Part shown: one piece after another, positions 21,263-34,429 of the stretch
How the letters are laid out: each line of letters opens with the position of its first letter
Position numbering within the stretch: the first letter of the stretch is position 1
NCBI RefSeq assembly: GCF_024868665.1
Contig: NC_079892.1
Span: 783,346 to 847,345, forward strand
Direction: 5' to 3'
Length of the DNA stretch: 64,000 nucleotides
Source of the DNA: Triplophysa rosa
Taxonomy: Eukaryota; Chordata; Actinopteri; Cypriniformes; Nemacheilidae
The notes under the pieces: generated by a model
Told to the model about the DNA's origin: nothing
The model's input: the letters and a program-made list of their open reading frames with translations, nothing else
Database searches by the model: none
Made by a program: the position numbers and the translations under genes

Positions 21263-23655
21263 CTTAAAAAAAAAAGAAATGTGCTGGAAAGCATGTGCCA
21301 AGAATAAAGATATTTGCTAATTGAGCGCTTCATGCAGTGGAACAAACAGTCCTGAATGAATCTCTTTCTAATCCCAATTCTACAAGTTCTCATGTGGTGC
21401 TTTTGGTGAGCTTTGTTAGCCTGCTTTCATGATTCCTATCACCACAGCTTCACTAAATGGATTCCACCATATTTGATTGTGCGTAATTTAGCGTAATGCT
21501 TGAGACTAATACATTATTTGTAGAACATGCTTTCGCAAATATTATTATTTTTATTCCCCAGGAAAGACGTTTCTGCCCAATAGACAGATGTACGTGGTAA
21601 TTGCATATTGGGCCATTTTTGCACTTAGAAGGCCCGCGTTCTAAAATAAATAAATATTGCACCTCTATCAGTAGGTTAATTGCTTTTTGGATGCCATATA
21701 GTCTCTGCTGACTGTGGTCACATTAGTTGTATGAGAAGGTAAGTGCCTGTTGTGCGACACTCTCAAGCACATGCAAATAATCATATAAGTCAAAAAGTGC
21801 TTCAGTTGAGGGGAAGCAAATTGTGTTTTGGCTGAGACAGTATCTGTCTTAGGATCCTGTTGTTTGCTGTTTATTTTAGAACATTTATTACATTTCTATA
21901 AAAAAAATGCTGTCAAATAGTTCTATAGTGCAAGTTTAGCTTTGCTTGCACATTGCAAAACTAGTCTGCATTTGTTTTAGTTCATATCTGTCTCTTTCAA
22001 CAGCTTCTCAATGCTCCTCTGCATAATTCAGCTGAATGTTAGTCGTCATGTTAATAAAAAAATCTTGGGAGCAAAATGACTTTCGGTAACAACACACCCT
22101 CATCTCTGCACAAACGAGGATTATTTGCTGGTTTGATGGGATTAAAGCTAACACCTTTGGTAGCTTTGATTTTTCATTAGAAGTTACTAATAGGGGAGCA
22201 GAATATTCAATGCCCTTTATGACTCAGTCTTAAACAGCTTTGATTTACCATCTTTGCATCATAAGTCATTATATTCTCTCCCTCAGGTACTTGTATGAAT
22301 TTGCCTGGAGACACAGGAACATCCCAGCAGGCTTTGTGCTTAATGTTACTCAAAACTATGTGAGAATGGTAGAGAGATGTTGCCGCCCTGCTACCAAGAA
22401 CTCTTGTTTCCTCCCAGAGATATTGTGATCTGATTACATTCATTGAAAACCACAGGGTGCTATATGACCCCTGTAAAAGGGCAGGGGTATGTTAGTTGGA
22501 TATGTTTAACACTGATTATGGTCTGAGCTAAAATGACAATGCTCATCACCTTGTCATTTTCAATCACACATACACACTGTAGAACTGCATATCATTCTAG
22601 CATGGTTGTTATTGAGGTTAGAACATTCCAGCAAGTCACAACCAAATTACTGTGACTAGCACTGAAATAACAACGAATGGTGAAGTCTCAGACGGCACGC
22701 CCCTAGGCACGCTGCAGTCCATTCAGTCCAACTCCACCTGAAGCATAATACACACAAAGAACTTTCTTGATCTGGGAAACTTTGATGATTAAATTGTTTT
22801 AGTTTTCAAGGTTATTAGAAATGTTAAAAATTGATTTGTTGTTTCAACTTAAAAAATCAGTTACCCAGCTGTCTTAAAATTTTGAGTTAATTCAAGATAA
22901 AAATATTAGTTATTATTATGTTAAGGCAGCCAGGTAACTTATATTATTTCTTAAGTTCAAACATCAAATTATTTTAACAGTGAGGGATTTCAAGGTAATT
23001 GGCTTTCAATGTAAAAAAATATTTTTAGTTGTAGATATCATTAGCAAAACTTAGTACTATTTCAGTTTTATTTCTGAAATAATCAGTATTTTTAACTTCA
23101 AGATTGACTCAAATTCGGATCATATTTTTCTTCTCGTTTCTGTGCACACAGCTGCAGCATATTAAAGGGTTTCCCCCTAAAATAATAATTAAGTGTAAAA
23201 ATAGTTATTACATGAATTTAATGCAAATTGTTGTGTTAACAAAAAGTTGAAATGAACAAAAAAATTAGTGCAGCTGGGTAACTTCATTTTTTAAAATAAT
23301 AATTCTGACATTATTTATTCTACAATGGAAGTTAAATCGGCCCAGTGTTGTTAGGTTACCAGCGCTGTACAAAATATTTGTGTTCCTGAGAAAAAAAAGA
23401 CATGCAGGTTTGAAGTGACATGAGGGTGAATAAATAAGAGAATTCATTACAGTTTCGGTGTACTCCTGTTTATTTTAACACCCATTACATTGTAACTGCA
23501 AGTGAATTGGATCTTGTGTTACACAAGACTGGGGATGATGGTCAAAGGGTTATGTAAAATGCGAATGCTGTGCTGTCCAGAAATAGCTCAGACAAATAAG
23601 CAGCATGGTGTTGTATTTAGCAGAGCATTTTTTGTAATATTTTAAGGCTACGAAT
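21263..23655. other. Non-coding region; nothing recognised except AT-rich repeat near 22780-22990
   Basis: No convincing ORF. The 22780-22990 stretch holds acccagctgtcttaaaattt and, about 60 bp later, the near-complement taaggcagccaggtaactta, an inverted repeat of MITE type. Confidence 0.4.
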
Positions 23656-23659
23656 ATCA

Positions 23660-23806
23660 TTTACGCATTTGGCAGAAGCTTTTATCCAAAGCGACTTACA
23701 TTGCATTGTACTACACATTTGTTTCTGAGTCTGACTATGTACAATCCCCAGGTATCGAACCCATTACCTTGGCGTTGTTAGCGCCATGCTCACTGAACCA
23801 CAGGAA
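23660..23806 (-). mobile_element. tRNA-derived SINE with a shared 3' core
   Basis: On the minus strand: A-box-like TGTGGTTCAGTGAGCATGG, B-box GGGTTCGATACC, then the conserved tail TGTAAGTCGCTTTGGATAAA and AGCTTCTGCCAAATG. The same tail occurs at 35735-35835 (plus) and 40665-40730 (minus). Confidence 0.75.
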
Positions 23807-24134
23807 AGCTTTATAAATGTATTAACTAGCGTAGCTAAAGGCTAGCTTTCTCCATAGTTCTTTGTTTTGAAATGAAACACTACTATTGAGTCTGCATGGT
23901 TTAGGATGTTTTTGAGCTTGCATTATTTTTATCTGTGAACACTGATGCATTGCAGCTGCCTTGAATTGATTTAAATGGAAATGCCATTTTGTGCACTGTC
24001 TGCAGATACAAAACCAGTTTTTCAATTTCCAAACCCTAAGACAAGTTGAACAACTTCCTCCGGCTATGCACAGACAGAATACATTTATTAGAATGTCTGT
24101 GGGCATCAACAAAAAGTGTAATTACTTCAGAAAA

Positions 24135-24790
24135 GTTAATAATAATTATTATTATTATTATTTTGTATAGTGCAATTAAAAGTTGCTTTCTCAAAGTGCT
24201 TCACAGTAGACATCACATCAGGTAAAACAACACAATTTGTAAAAAATACTTTGTAAAACAACACAACAACAACAAAAACAAATAATATAATCAAGTAAAA
24301 GCAATCCTAAAATAAAATGTTTTAAGAAGAGATTTAAAAATCGCAAGAGAATTTGCCTCCCTGATGTCTGCCGGTAGAGAGTTCCAAAGCTTAGGAGCGT
24401 ATGAGGAGAATGCTCTATCACCCATGGTGCGAAGCCGTGTCTTGGGAACCACTAAAAGACCACACTGAGAAGAGCGCAAATTTCGACATGGTGTGTACGG
24501 CAATAACAGGTCAGACAGGTATACCTCGGAGCCAGGTCATGCAAAGCCTTAAATGTTAACATAAGGATCTTAAAATCAATACGGTATCTTACAGGGAGCC
24601 AGTGTAGAGACTCCAACACAGGAGAAATATGATCACAAAACCTGGCCCCAGAAAGAATTCTAGCAGCTGAGTTTTGCACATATTGTAATTTGTTAATGGA
24701 GTTTTTTGATACTCCAGCAAGAAGACCATTACAATAGTCAATACGCGAAAAAACAATAATACTTGATCTAACAGATTATGTAGAGCTAAT
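24135..24790 (-). mobile_element. CR1/L2-like LINE, 3' part with RT C-terminus
   Basis: Minus-strand frames give ESLHWLPVRYRIDFKILMLT near 24615 and, in another frame, NLRSSQCGLLVVPKTR and LWNSLPADIREANSLAIFKS, the familiar C-terminal tail of CR1/L2-type LINE polymerases. A frameshift near 24500 separates them. The 3' end meets an ATT-type run at 24140-24165. Confidence 0.8.
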
Positions 24791-25662
24791 CAGTTCACAT
24801 CTATTACACACATAATAAATGATATAGATGATTCTGTGAATTGCGTCATATAACATGTCATTTGTATATAACTTCCGAGGCGCAGCGCTGCACGTGTGAC
24901 TCGTGACTCAGGCTCTATGTTTGTTTGATTGTCTTGTTTTTAAGTGTTTTTATTTAGTTTAAATTTAGTCTGTTATACATGATGGCTGATTTTTGGATAA
25001 ATCTGGGCCTGGTTGTGTTTATTTTACAACCAGGCCCAGCTTTATGGACAAAATAAAAGCTTTTTACAGCTTTATGGACAAAACCGGTAAACACTTGTTC
25101 ACCGTCAGCCGCGAAAAACTTGGTTTATTCGTGGAAGCTTCTACTGGACTTGCGTTCGTTTGCTGTTTGGCCACCTACGGATTCAGCGCTTTTTAAAGAT
25201 ATCCCAGAATGTCTTCTGGTTGGTCTTGGCTGGAAAAAGTACAAAGGGAAACGGAGGAAAAGGGGATCGAGAGGAGGAATACGTAAGAGGCTACGGAGAA
25301 GAGGTTGTAGGCTGCCCTTACCTGCCATCATCCAATCAAATGTCAGATCTTTAAGGAATAAACTCGACGAGTTGTCTGCGTTAATCAGATATTATGAGGA
25401 TTATCGTTGCACAAGCCTTTTTTGCTTTACCGAGACTTGGCTCTCCCAGGAAACAGAGGACTTTCATCTGGATGATTTTACTTTGATTCGGTTTGACCGG
25501 GATATTCTTAAAACTCAGAAAACAGTTAGTGGGGGGCTTTGTATGGCTATAAATAATAGATAGGCAACGAACTTTACGCTGAGGGAAACCAAGTGTTCAA
25601 AACACTATGAAATCATGGTGGTTTCCTTTCGTCCACATTACAGTGATATTGGTATATGTCCC

Positions 25663-26367
25663 GGTGTTGTGCCTAGAAATGCACCCCTGCCAGATTATGC
25701 ACCCTCTGTCATGAACGTGGGTGGTGAGGACAAGGACAGAGGACCCAAGTGCAGACAGCGGGTAAGGGGTTAACAAGACAGACTTTAATTATAACTAAAA
25801 AATACAAAACAAAGACCCACGTGGGGGAACATAACAAAACATAGCAACAAGGACAGGGACTAACTAGACTAGAAATAATAACAACACTTGACATAACCAC
25901 AATAAACTAAACTAACTGCAGAACAGTAACTCACCCACATGACACAAACAGAACACAACAGAACAATGAACCAGCACGAGACAGAAGACACAAGGGCATA
26001 ATAAAGGGGAAAAATCAAGAGGGGACAGGTGCAGGACATGAACTAATTAACAAACAATAACGAGACGAAAGGGCGGGAACAGAGACGCCACACCGGAGAG
26101 TGGAAGACCATGAGGGACAAAACGTCACTCTCCACATAAAACAAGAGGTTCTATCATGGTTCTGCCACTAGGTCAAGAGAAGCAAGACATGGTGGGTCAG
26201 AACCATGACACCCTCCCTCCCCACAATGGCTAGGGTGAGGATTAGGTGTTAGGGGAGGGGTTGGTATTAGGATTAGGTGTGGGGACGGGTTAGATTTAGC
26301 CAATCGGACAGCGTGTTATAGAAGGAGGTGCATAATCTGGCATGGGTGCATTTCTCGGCACAACACC
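25663..26367. mobile_element. Foldback MITE with about 42-bp inverted arms
   Basis: Arm 25663-25704 (GGTGTTGTGCCTAGAAATGC...) matches the reverse complement of 26326-26367 with only a few mismatches. It sits inside the LINE endonuclease region and carries a further element (25707-26210). Confidence 0.8.
25707..26210. mobile_element. Nested DNA element with TGTCATG...CATGACA ends
   Basis: Ends TGTCATGAACGTG and, inverted, TGTCATGGTTCTG; flanked on both sides by CCCTC (25702-25706, 26211-26215), a likely 5-bp target duplication. No ORF of note. Its left part recurs at 31242-31315. Confidence 0.65.
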
Positions 26368-27824
26368 TGGACCTGATTTTATGTTTGCTGCTGAGAACAT
26401 TGCTGACACTTTTAATAACACTGCAAACGGAGTTGGTGATCAGCCGGTGTTTCTGCTTGGAGAGCGACGTTACTACATTTTTGCCGAACCTTGAGCAATA
26501 TGTCACATCTGCAACTAGACTGGATAAAACATTGGATCTTTGCTATGGAAACATACCTGGTGCTTACATCTCTAACGTACGTCAAAAGCTAAAGACTGAG
26601 AAAGTGCAAACCAGGTCTTTTCAGGTATGGGACTTTGATTCCACTGAAACATTAAAAGGATGCTTCGAAGAAACAGATTGGAATGAATTTTAAAGGACTG
26701 TGGAAATGATGTTGATATGTTAAATGCTTCCATTTCTGGGTGTGTGGATTTTTGTGTGCACAGTGTTATTCCTGTGAAACGTGTAAAATGTTACCCTAAT
26801 AACAAACCTTGGGTTACAAAGGATTTAAAACACTGTTTGAATAAAAAATATAGCTTTTTTAAATGGAGATAAACATGGTGTTAAACTCTTGCAAAAAGAA
26901 TTAAAACAAAAAACTAGGGAGGCTAAACTGCAGTACAAATGGAAGGTTGAGGAAAAGTTCAAAGTGGGAAATGCGCGGTTGGCCTGGCAAGGCCTAAATA
27001 GTATGATGGGGAGGAATCAGAGGCAACACAATATCCAGTGTCCTGATTCTGTTTGTTTTGCCACTGAACTGAATCAGTTCTATGCTCGTTTTGATAATAC
27101 GTCTGATGAGAAATGGACTCCTACAGGGCCTCCTGTATTTCCCCCTCTAACAATAGAGGAAAAGACAGTGGAACAGGTTTTATTACGAGTTAAACCTCAA
27201 AAGACAACAGGGCCTGATGGACTAAAGGGGAAGGTGCTGAGGGAATGTGCAACACAGCTGAAGGGAGTGTTAACACAGCTTTTTCAGCTGTCATTTGATT
27301 GTAATGTCGTACCTCAGGCCTAGAAAGAGAGTACTATTATTCCACTGCCAAAAAAGGCACATGCTAAGGATCCTATTGACTATAGACCAGTGGCATTAAC
27401 ATCTGTGATCTGTAAGTGTATGGAGAGAGTAGTTTGTCAACAACTCTCCCAGGCAATGATTGGGAAATTGGATCCTCTGCAGTTTGCCTATAGAGTTGGG
27501 CGAGGAGTTGAAGATGCCACCCTCACTCTGATGGATAAATTGGGAAAGTACCTGGATGTGGCAGATTGTTGTGTTTGGATTTTATTCATGGATTTTTCTT
27601 CCGCTTTTAATACTGTGATCATACTCTTTTGAGGCGGCTGGAGGAGTTGCAGGTGCACCAAACTCTTATTTTATGGATTCACCGTTTTTTACGGGACCGT
27701 CCACAGCATTGGTGAATGGCAAAAAGTCTGAGAATGTGGTTTTAAACACGGGCCTTCCACAGGGGTGTGTTTTATCACCAATTTTATTTTCTATTTATAT
27801 ACTGTAAATGAAATGACCTGTGAT

Positions 27825-29923
27825 CAGGGCCGGACTTAGGAGGATGGGGGCCCCTGGGCTTGAGTTGTTTTCGGGGCCCCCGTACTATTTAAAATCATAT
27901 GTTTGTTTGCATTTGTAAATGTTTTTTTCTCCAATGACCAACAATGACACTTGTTCATTGGTTTACACGTTTATAATGCTTGTCTTGACAGTGGGAGCCA
28001 CAAGTGGTGCATTTATAGCGTGTAGGAAGTTTCAAACATACTTAAATGTAAAATCCAATCAACATTAATAATCAACATTACAATATCAAGGGGACTACAG
28101 TTTTTGACATAATCATACAGCCCTACCATTATGTATATTAAAATTAAATTTATTGATTCATAAAAAGAAAACTACTAAAAAGGAACAAATGTGTGTGTTT
28201 TGCCTGTATTTCTGGAGGATCTTGAGAGATTATACGTCTCGGATCAAAAATTTGTGAACCCCTGCATTAACATGAAACCAACAATGACTTGTTTATTGTT
28301 AGTTAATGCCAAATACAATTGTGTTCATGGTGCTTGTTCAATGTTTTTAAAAATATTAGTAAATACTGAAAATAAAGATTAACAAATGCAGACATGTAAT
28401 CTAATGCTTAACTAATGTTAACAAATGCAACGGTGTAAAGTGTTAAAAATATATTAGTATTCTATTGCAATTCCATCAGTAAAGCATATGACAGATCTAT
28501 GAGTTTGAAATGCACATTAAAATTGTATTCATTTAATGAGATGAAATGTCTTATTATGGCTTAAATAGTTTCATAATAATGAGATGGGTCCATAGTTTTG
28601 TAAAGTCTAGTTAACTGAGCTTGTGCAGGGCAAATAGGGCACCCCTCTGTTATAAATCGTTTTAAATCTTTTAATTACTTTATGACTAACATAACATCAT
28701 GTTCATGTCAAATTCTTAAATGTAAATCTAAGAGACTGTTTAATGCAGCTCACATGCCATGAATCCATGAATGGTATATCTGCAAGGTATCATCTTAATT
28801 TAGCATTTACATTTTGCCAGATATCTCAACGTCAGAAATGAAATAACTATCTAAACGCAGTTTGAAAAAGCACGAGCAGTTTGTCCCTTCACGCGTCCTG
28901 TAGTTCTGTTGTTTTAACTTTGTTTATTAGTTAGCAGAATGTTTTCATTTTTTATGGATTTAACAGTGTTTGCATATTATTTACAAGAACCGCTTATGGT
29001 CACAGAACGGGAAATATTAGAAAAAAACTCTATATTACCAGTTTTTATTCAGAGTTGTCTGCAGAACACAACACTTTTCATAACATGTTTTTTGTAAAAG
29101 CAAAGAAAGTGTAACAATAACAACAGCTAGTAGACTACTGCATCTACCTGGCGATGAACCGATCTGTCGTGTTCAGTGAGCGGACACAGACTGTCAGGAG
29201 CGAGCGTCAAATGGAAAACGCGGAGTGGAATCATATAGCGGTGTATTCAGAGAAAGTTTTTCGCGGGGATGTGAATCCTCTCTACTCTACTTCGTCTACC
29301 AAAGGGTGCCAGCCTGTGAGGGCAAATGGGCAGCGGCTCAAGCCACAGAGCCACCCAGTGAACGCGTTCCGGCTCCCATCGGTCCGCGAGTTTCAAAGGA
29401 GAAATAACTGAAATAAAACTGGAGGGTGGCGGCCTGGCGGTAGATGGGTGTGAAAAACGGGAGTTTTGACAGGTATGCTCTGGATTCTCTGCCTAAAGAT
29501 CAAGGTGTGGTGCCATGGGTGTAAAGAATCATTATTTCCTAAATGCTGTTTTTTCGCGTTCTTGTCTCTCAGTCTTTGGTTTTCTTTAAGCGCGGCACTG
29601 CGATTGCGCTTGTCAGCCGTTAGAACAAGCGTCTTAATGAGCAGACAGGTTTCAACTGAGGTAAACATGATGGATAGAATACACAAATAACCAACCAGGA
29701 AACGCCAACATGACTGACGGAACGTTTAGCCAATTAAACGACATCATTCCTTACATAAGGCAGTGCTATTGAACCTTGGTAGGCCAATGCACAAAGTTTA
29801 AATGAAAAATAAAATGACTGGCATATAACTAAACAAATCAAATGAACGAGAGCAGGCGAGGCCCCTGAAGGGCGGGGCCCCTGGGCTGGTGCCCAGTCAA
29901 GGCCAATGGCAAGTCCGGCCTTG
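27825..29923. mobile_element. hAT-superfamily element, non-autonomous, 2.1 kb
   Basis: Terminal inverted repeats CAGGGCCGGACTT and, on the other end, CAAGGCCGGACTT; flanked by a perfect 8-bp duplication CCTGTGAT (27817-27824, 29924-29931), the hAT hallmark. It interrupts the LINE reading frame between the RT palm segments. Short ORFs inside (29154-29411) show no transposase motif. Confidence 0.92.
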
Positions 29924-31241
29924 CCTGTGATAATGATAATCTGACACTACGCAAATATGCAGATGATATGGCATTAGTGGGACGTGTAAAGGATTTTCAG
30001 TCATTAGATACTAATCTAATTTTGTTAACTATATCACAATTTGGACAGAGGAGAGTTCTTTGCAGCTTAATATTAGTAAAACCAAAGAAATGTGTTGTGG
30101 GGCAAATAGTGTACTAAGCACTTTGTGAACCTTTATTAGTTGGTGGAGAGGAAGTTGGGCAAAGGTGGGCTCTTTTAAATATTTAGGTACAGAGATTGAT
30201 TCTCAATTTTCATTCGATAAGCATTCAGATAGTGTTTTTAAAAAGGCTTGTCAATGTTTAGGGTTATTGAGAAAACTGATGAGTTTTAATATTGAAAAGG
30301 ACATTTTGATGGTTGTATATAAATCACTTATTGAATCTGTTCTTGTTTTTAATATTGTATCCTGGTTCAACTCTCTCTCTGTTAAAAGCAAAAACAAACT
30401 TTTGAGGATTATAAATGTGGCGAGTAAGATAATTGGTGAGAGACAAACACCTCTTTCTGATCTTTTTACTGTGGCATTAAAAAGAAAAGCCTTAGTTATT
30501 GTGGGAGACTCTTTTCATCCTCTGTATAGTTCTTTCCAGTTACTTCCTTCTGGCAGACGGTATAAAGTGCCTTTAGTGAAAAGGGTCAAGTATAAGAAGA
30601 CCTTTATCCTAACTGCAATTTGTATTTTAAATAGGACCGTAATATGAATTTATATATTTATATAGTTTTTATGGGATGTATGAAATGTTATGTGTTGCTG
30701 TAATGAGTATTGTTTGTGTGTCTGAGCCTTTTGTCTAAAGACAATTTTCTACCCCGTTGGGGATAGACAATAAAGCTTTTTGAATTTAATTTAATTTAAT
30801 GTGTCTTTAGATAAGAGGCAGCGTTGACTGAAAACAGTATATTAAAAGAGAGTAAAGTATTTTAAAAACATAAACATCTTTCGTAAGGAAGCACTTATTG
30901 TCTGTGCAATTTGTACAGAATGAAGCTGTCGAATTAAAAGCTAAATACTGCAAACATAATGCTAATCCTAAATAGGTTGCTTTGTTAGCTTTTAAACAAC
31001 AGGAATTTTCTACATTTCTTGCATATGTATGCCAGCTTTTTCTTAATATCCAGTAAAAAGACAAAATTGTAGCCTACTCATTAGTGGATATACCAAGAGA
31101 GGCTATATGTGCTTGTAATTTAGATTATTGGCTATACTACAGCACTTACTTCCTGAAGAGCATAATTGGTTACTTTGTTTCTGTTGTTATGTGTCTTGTC
31201 TGAACGCAATCACGTATTCCACAGGTATTATTACCATCCTG

Positions 31242-31315
31242 TCATGATCGTGGTGGTGCATGGACAGAGGACCCAGGTGCAGACAGTGGGTTAGGGGTTA
31301 ACAAGACAAAAAACG
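31242..31315. mobile_element. Left fragment of the TGTCATG element, cut by DIRS
   Basis: TGTCATGATCGTGGTGGTGC followed by gacagaggacccaggtgcag parallels 25707-25790. It breaks off at acaagaca; just after the DIRS right end (34962) the sequence ttaattataa continues the pattern, so DIRS appears to have inserted into this element. Confidence 0.65.
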
Positions 31316-31319
31316 TCTT

Positions 31320-31840
31320 GGTTACGGATGTAACGTCTTGGTTACGGATGTAACCTCAGTTCCCTGATGGAGGGAACGAGACGTTGTGTCGAGCCGACAG
31401 ATGGGGTTCGCTCTTGAGAACCTATCAACTTCTGACTAGTTTAGAAAAGGCCAATGAAATTGGTGAATGAAATTTGCATGCCGGACTCCGCCCCCGGATA
31501 TCCGGGTATAAAAGGGAGATGGCGTGCTGCATTCATTCATGTTTGGTCTGAGGAGCCTGAGCATCCCTCGACCGCTGCGGCGGGCGGCCAGCGTTGTGGC
31601 AAGAAGGACACAACATCTCGTTCCCTCTATCAGGGAACTGAGGTTACATCCGTAACCAAGACGTTCCCTTTCTGTCGGTCTCTCAAAGTTGTGTCGAGCC
31701 GACAGATGGGGTTCCTATGGAAAACGCCACAGCGCTGTGCCGCATCACAATCTCCATCGGAGCGACGCTGACTGGCATGGGCGAGTCAGACGAGCGCTAC
31801 TGCAAAATTGTAACCGTCCAGTGGAGAGGTAGGGGGTCCC
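31320..31840 (+). repeat. Left inverted terminal repeat of the DIRS element
   Basis: Contains ggttacggatgtaac twice in tandem, the palindromic gttccctgatggagggaacg, a TATA-like box (gtataaaaggg, near 31506) and, at 31666 and 31384, matching gtgtcgagccgacagatggg blocks. It pairs with 34430-34960 in opposite orientation. Confidence 0.8.
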
Positions 31841-32139
31841 AGAGCTTTTGAAGAAAAGGTGGGAAGCCCCTGCCACCGGCCGTCACGGGCGGAGGCCTTG
31901 ATTCTCTAACAGCGAGAAGCTGCCCGGCACGGTAAGAGCCACTGGGTAAGCATTATTCCCCCCTGGGGGAAAAACGCTACAGAGACCACTACGTCCGTAG
32001 GGAGGAATTAGTGGAGACACCAACATGGTCTCACCATCAGGGGAGAACTCATGGGAAAATGTGCAGACTGAAGGAGTTAACCGCAAGGTGGGAGTCCACC
32101 TAGGGAGGTCATGGGTTACCAAGGTGGGAACCATTCATG

Positions 32140-32392
32140 AGAACACGCATCCGTGTGTGTGTTTGTCTCTGTGTCTGTGTGTGTTGGTGCGTGTGCGTGT
32201 TCTGTGTGTGGAGTGTTTTGTGTGTGGGTGTGTCTGTCTTCTGTGTTTTCAACCTTTTCTTGTTTTTGCATGTACAACTTTGATTGTTTTGCTTGTAGTC
32301 AATGTGTCTCATGTGCAGCTGCTTTGTAACAATGAAAATTGTAAAAGCGCTATATAAATAAAGTTGAGTTGAGTTGAGAGTTGAGAATACGT
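32140..32392 (+). mobile_element. LINE 3' tail nested in the DIRS element
   Basis: GT-rich run followed by ttgtaaaagcgctatataaa and taaagttgagttgagttgag, an L2/CR1-like 3' end with pentanucleotide GTTGA tail. The surrounding DIRS sequence resumes at about 32393 (tacgtcagacagaaccgccc). Confidence 0.65.
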
Positions 32393-32689
32393 CAGACAGA
32401 ACCGCCCACTGGGGGGGGGTAACCACGTCTGGAGCACTAGGTCCAGTTACAGCTATGTAAATGGCTCAACTGTTCCCCGGCCTAAGGGGGCAGGGCTGCT
32501 CTGCCCAGCCTGCCCCCAGGAAGGTGCTTAGTGATGGATGGAATGCCTGTTGATTTACCCAGTGGGGAAAGAATGGAGGCGGAAATAGCCGCTGACCCAC
32601 CTAAGGAAGGGGGAAGGGCTTTCGCAGGCGTACGCCCTACCGGCTGCCGGTCCTACATTTTGCCTTGCAGGACGCACGGTTCCACGCGT

Positions 32690-33640
32690 AGGTTGTAGAA
32701 CCTCGCGAAGGAGATGGGCATAGCCCAACCCCGCAGCTCTGCAGATGTCTGCTAGAGAGGCGCCCTGAGCCAGTGCCCATGAGGAGTGTGCCTCACTCCT
32801 AACGGGCAGGGGCGATCTTGAGATCGGTCTGCCGTAGCGACGGCATCCACGATCCAGTGCGCCAGCCTCTGTTTGGAGACAGCCCTCCCCTTCTGCTGAC
32901 CTCCAAAACAGACAAAGAGCTGCTCAGAGCTTCTGAAGCTCTGTTTGCGGTCCAAGCAGAGGTGCAGTGCGCGTACTGGACACAACACGGATGGGGTTGG
33001 GTCTTCCTCCCCAGTGGGGAGCGCCTGCAGGTTCACCACCTGGCCTCTAGGGGGAGTGGTGGGAACTTTGGGCACGTAGTTGGGCCGGGGTCTCAGGAAC
33101 ACGTGAGAATCACCGGGCCCGAGTTCTAGGCAATCTGTGGACACGGAGGGTGCATGTAGGTCCCCTACCCTCTGGGAGGTGAGCGCCATCAGGAGAGCCG
33201 TCTTTATCGTGAGGTGAGAAAGAGCGGCAGCTCCGAGGGGCTCTAAGGGGGGGGGCCTCTCAAGGCCTGCCACCTAGGTCACAAGAGGGTACGGGGCACG
33301 GTTGAGGCGGTCGCCTTCTCGCGCCCCTTAGGAACCAATGACCAGGTCGTGCTGTCCCAGAGGCTTCCCAGCAACTGGGTCGTGATGAGCGGCCGTAGCG
33401 GCTACATACACTCCCAGTGAAGAGGGTGGAGAGGTTACTCTCCAGTCTCTCTTGAGGAAGGGACAGCACGTTCCCGATCGAGCAACTCCGCAGGTCTTCT
33501 CTTCGAGAAGAGCACCAAGACGAGAAGAGGCGCCACTTATGGGCATATAGCCGCCTAGTGGCCGAGGCCGTAGCCTGAGAGATGTCACAACCCTCGCAGG
33601 GGGTGGGCCACTCAGGATCTTCTCGTCCCGTCCAGACATG
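32690..33640 (-). pseudogene. DIRS tyrosine recombinase, frameshifted
   Basis: Minus-strand pieces: SLGVYVAATAAHHDPVAGK (33460-33400 region), LSHLTIKTALLMALTSQRVG (first catalytic Arg, near 33180), SEQLFVCFGGQQKGRAVSKQ, HWIVDAVA, then in shifted frames ALAQGASLADICRAAG and FARFYNLRVEP, where the Tyr would be the nucleophile. At least three frame changes, so inactive. Confidence 0.85.
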
Positions 33641-33659
33641 GATTCCAGGTGTCTGCCTG

Positions 33660-34110
33660 GGATGTCGTTACATTCCCTTCCCCTGTGACAGAAGGTCCTC
33701 TGTCAGGGGAATCGGCCAGGGGGAGTTGTTATCAGAAGCACCAGCTCTGAGAACCAAGTCCGGTTGGGCCAGTAGGGCGCAACTAGTACCACTTGATGCT
33801 CCTCTTCCCTGACCTTGCACAGGGTCTGTGCAATGTGGCTCACGGGGGGGAAGGCGTACTTCCGCTTGTCCCACGGCCAGCTGTGTGCAAGATCATCCGT
33901 GCCGAGGGGTGCCTCGGTCACGGAGTACTAAAGCGGACAATGGGTGGAGTCCGGGGAGGCAACAGGTCCACCTGTGCCTGGCCGAACTGCTCCCAAATGA
34001 GCGGGCGCGGGGATGGAGTCGCCACTCTCCACGAGGCATCGACTGATGAGAGAGCGTGTTGGCTGTCTGGTTCAGGACGCCTGGGATGTGTGTGGCTCGC
34101 AGGGAGCTGA
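33660..34110 (-). pseudogene. DIRS RNase H / RT C-terminal region, frameshifted
   Basis: Pieces in three frames: SLRATHIPGVLNQTANTLS (RNase H end, near 34105), GEWRLHP, WEQFGQAQVDL, TEAPLGTDDLAHSWPWDK, RKYAFPPVSHIAQTLCKVRE, APYWPNRTWFSEL. This string of motifs is typical of fish DIRS polyproteins between RNase H and recombinase. Confidence 0.8.
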
Positions 34111-34429
34111 TCACCTACTGACTCCAAAGAAGGAGGCGTCGGGCTAGTCGTGTTAGCTGCCGTGAGCGAACGCCACTGACGATTGTTATACGCCATGGCA
34201 CCTGGGTCGTGTGCTCCCTACTTGGGCTTGCGCATTATATCCCATGTAGTTCTCCCCGCTGGTGAGACCATGCTTGTGTCTCAACATGTAACCTCCCCTT
34301 ACAGTATGATGTGGTCTCCATAGCACACTCTTTCAGTAGAGAGAGCAGTGCTTCCCAGTGTTCCCTTACAGTACCAGGCGGCTATCTCGCTAAAATAGAG
34401 AAACAACGCCACCACCCGTGATGGCCGTC

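Larger units (their letters stand above)
24880..30800 (+). mobile_element. Jockey/CR1-group non-LTR retrotransposon, broken by nested insertions
   Basis: Endonuclease N-terminal part at 25120-25660 (basic KRGSRGGIRKRLRRRG, then SNVRSLRNKLDEL and CFTETWLS, the EN Asn and Glu motifs). After an insertion (25663-26367) the linker region resumes (LEQYVT...LDLCYGNIPG), then RT from 26890 (TTGPDGL, DYRPVALTS, FMDFSSAFNTV). The RT is split by a hAT element at 27825-29923 and resumes with KYADDMALV; the catalytic YADD is at 29956-29967. The C-terminus runs to 30647 and the tail ends aataaagctttttgaattta plus TTTAA repeats. Stops (27321) and frame changes show it is dead. Clade within jockey/CR1/L2 not assigned. 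Confidence 0.85.
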
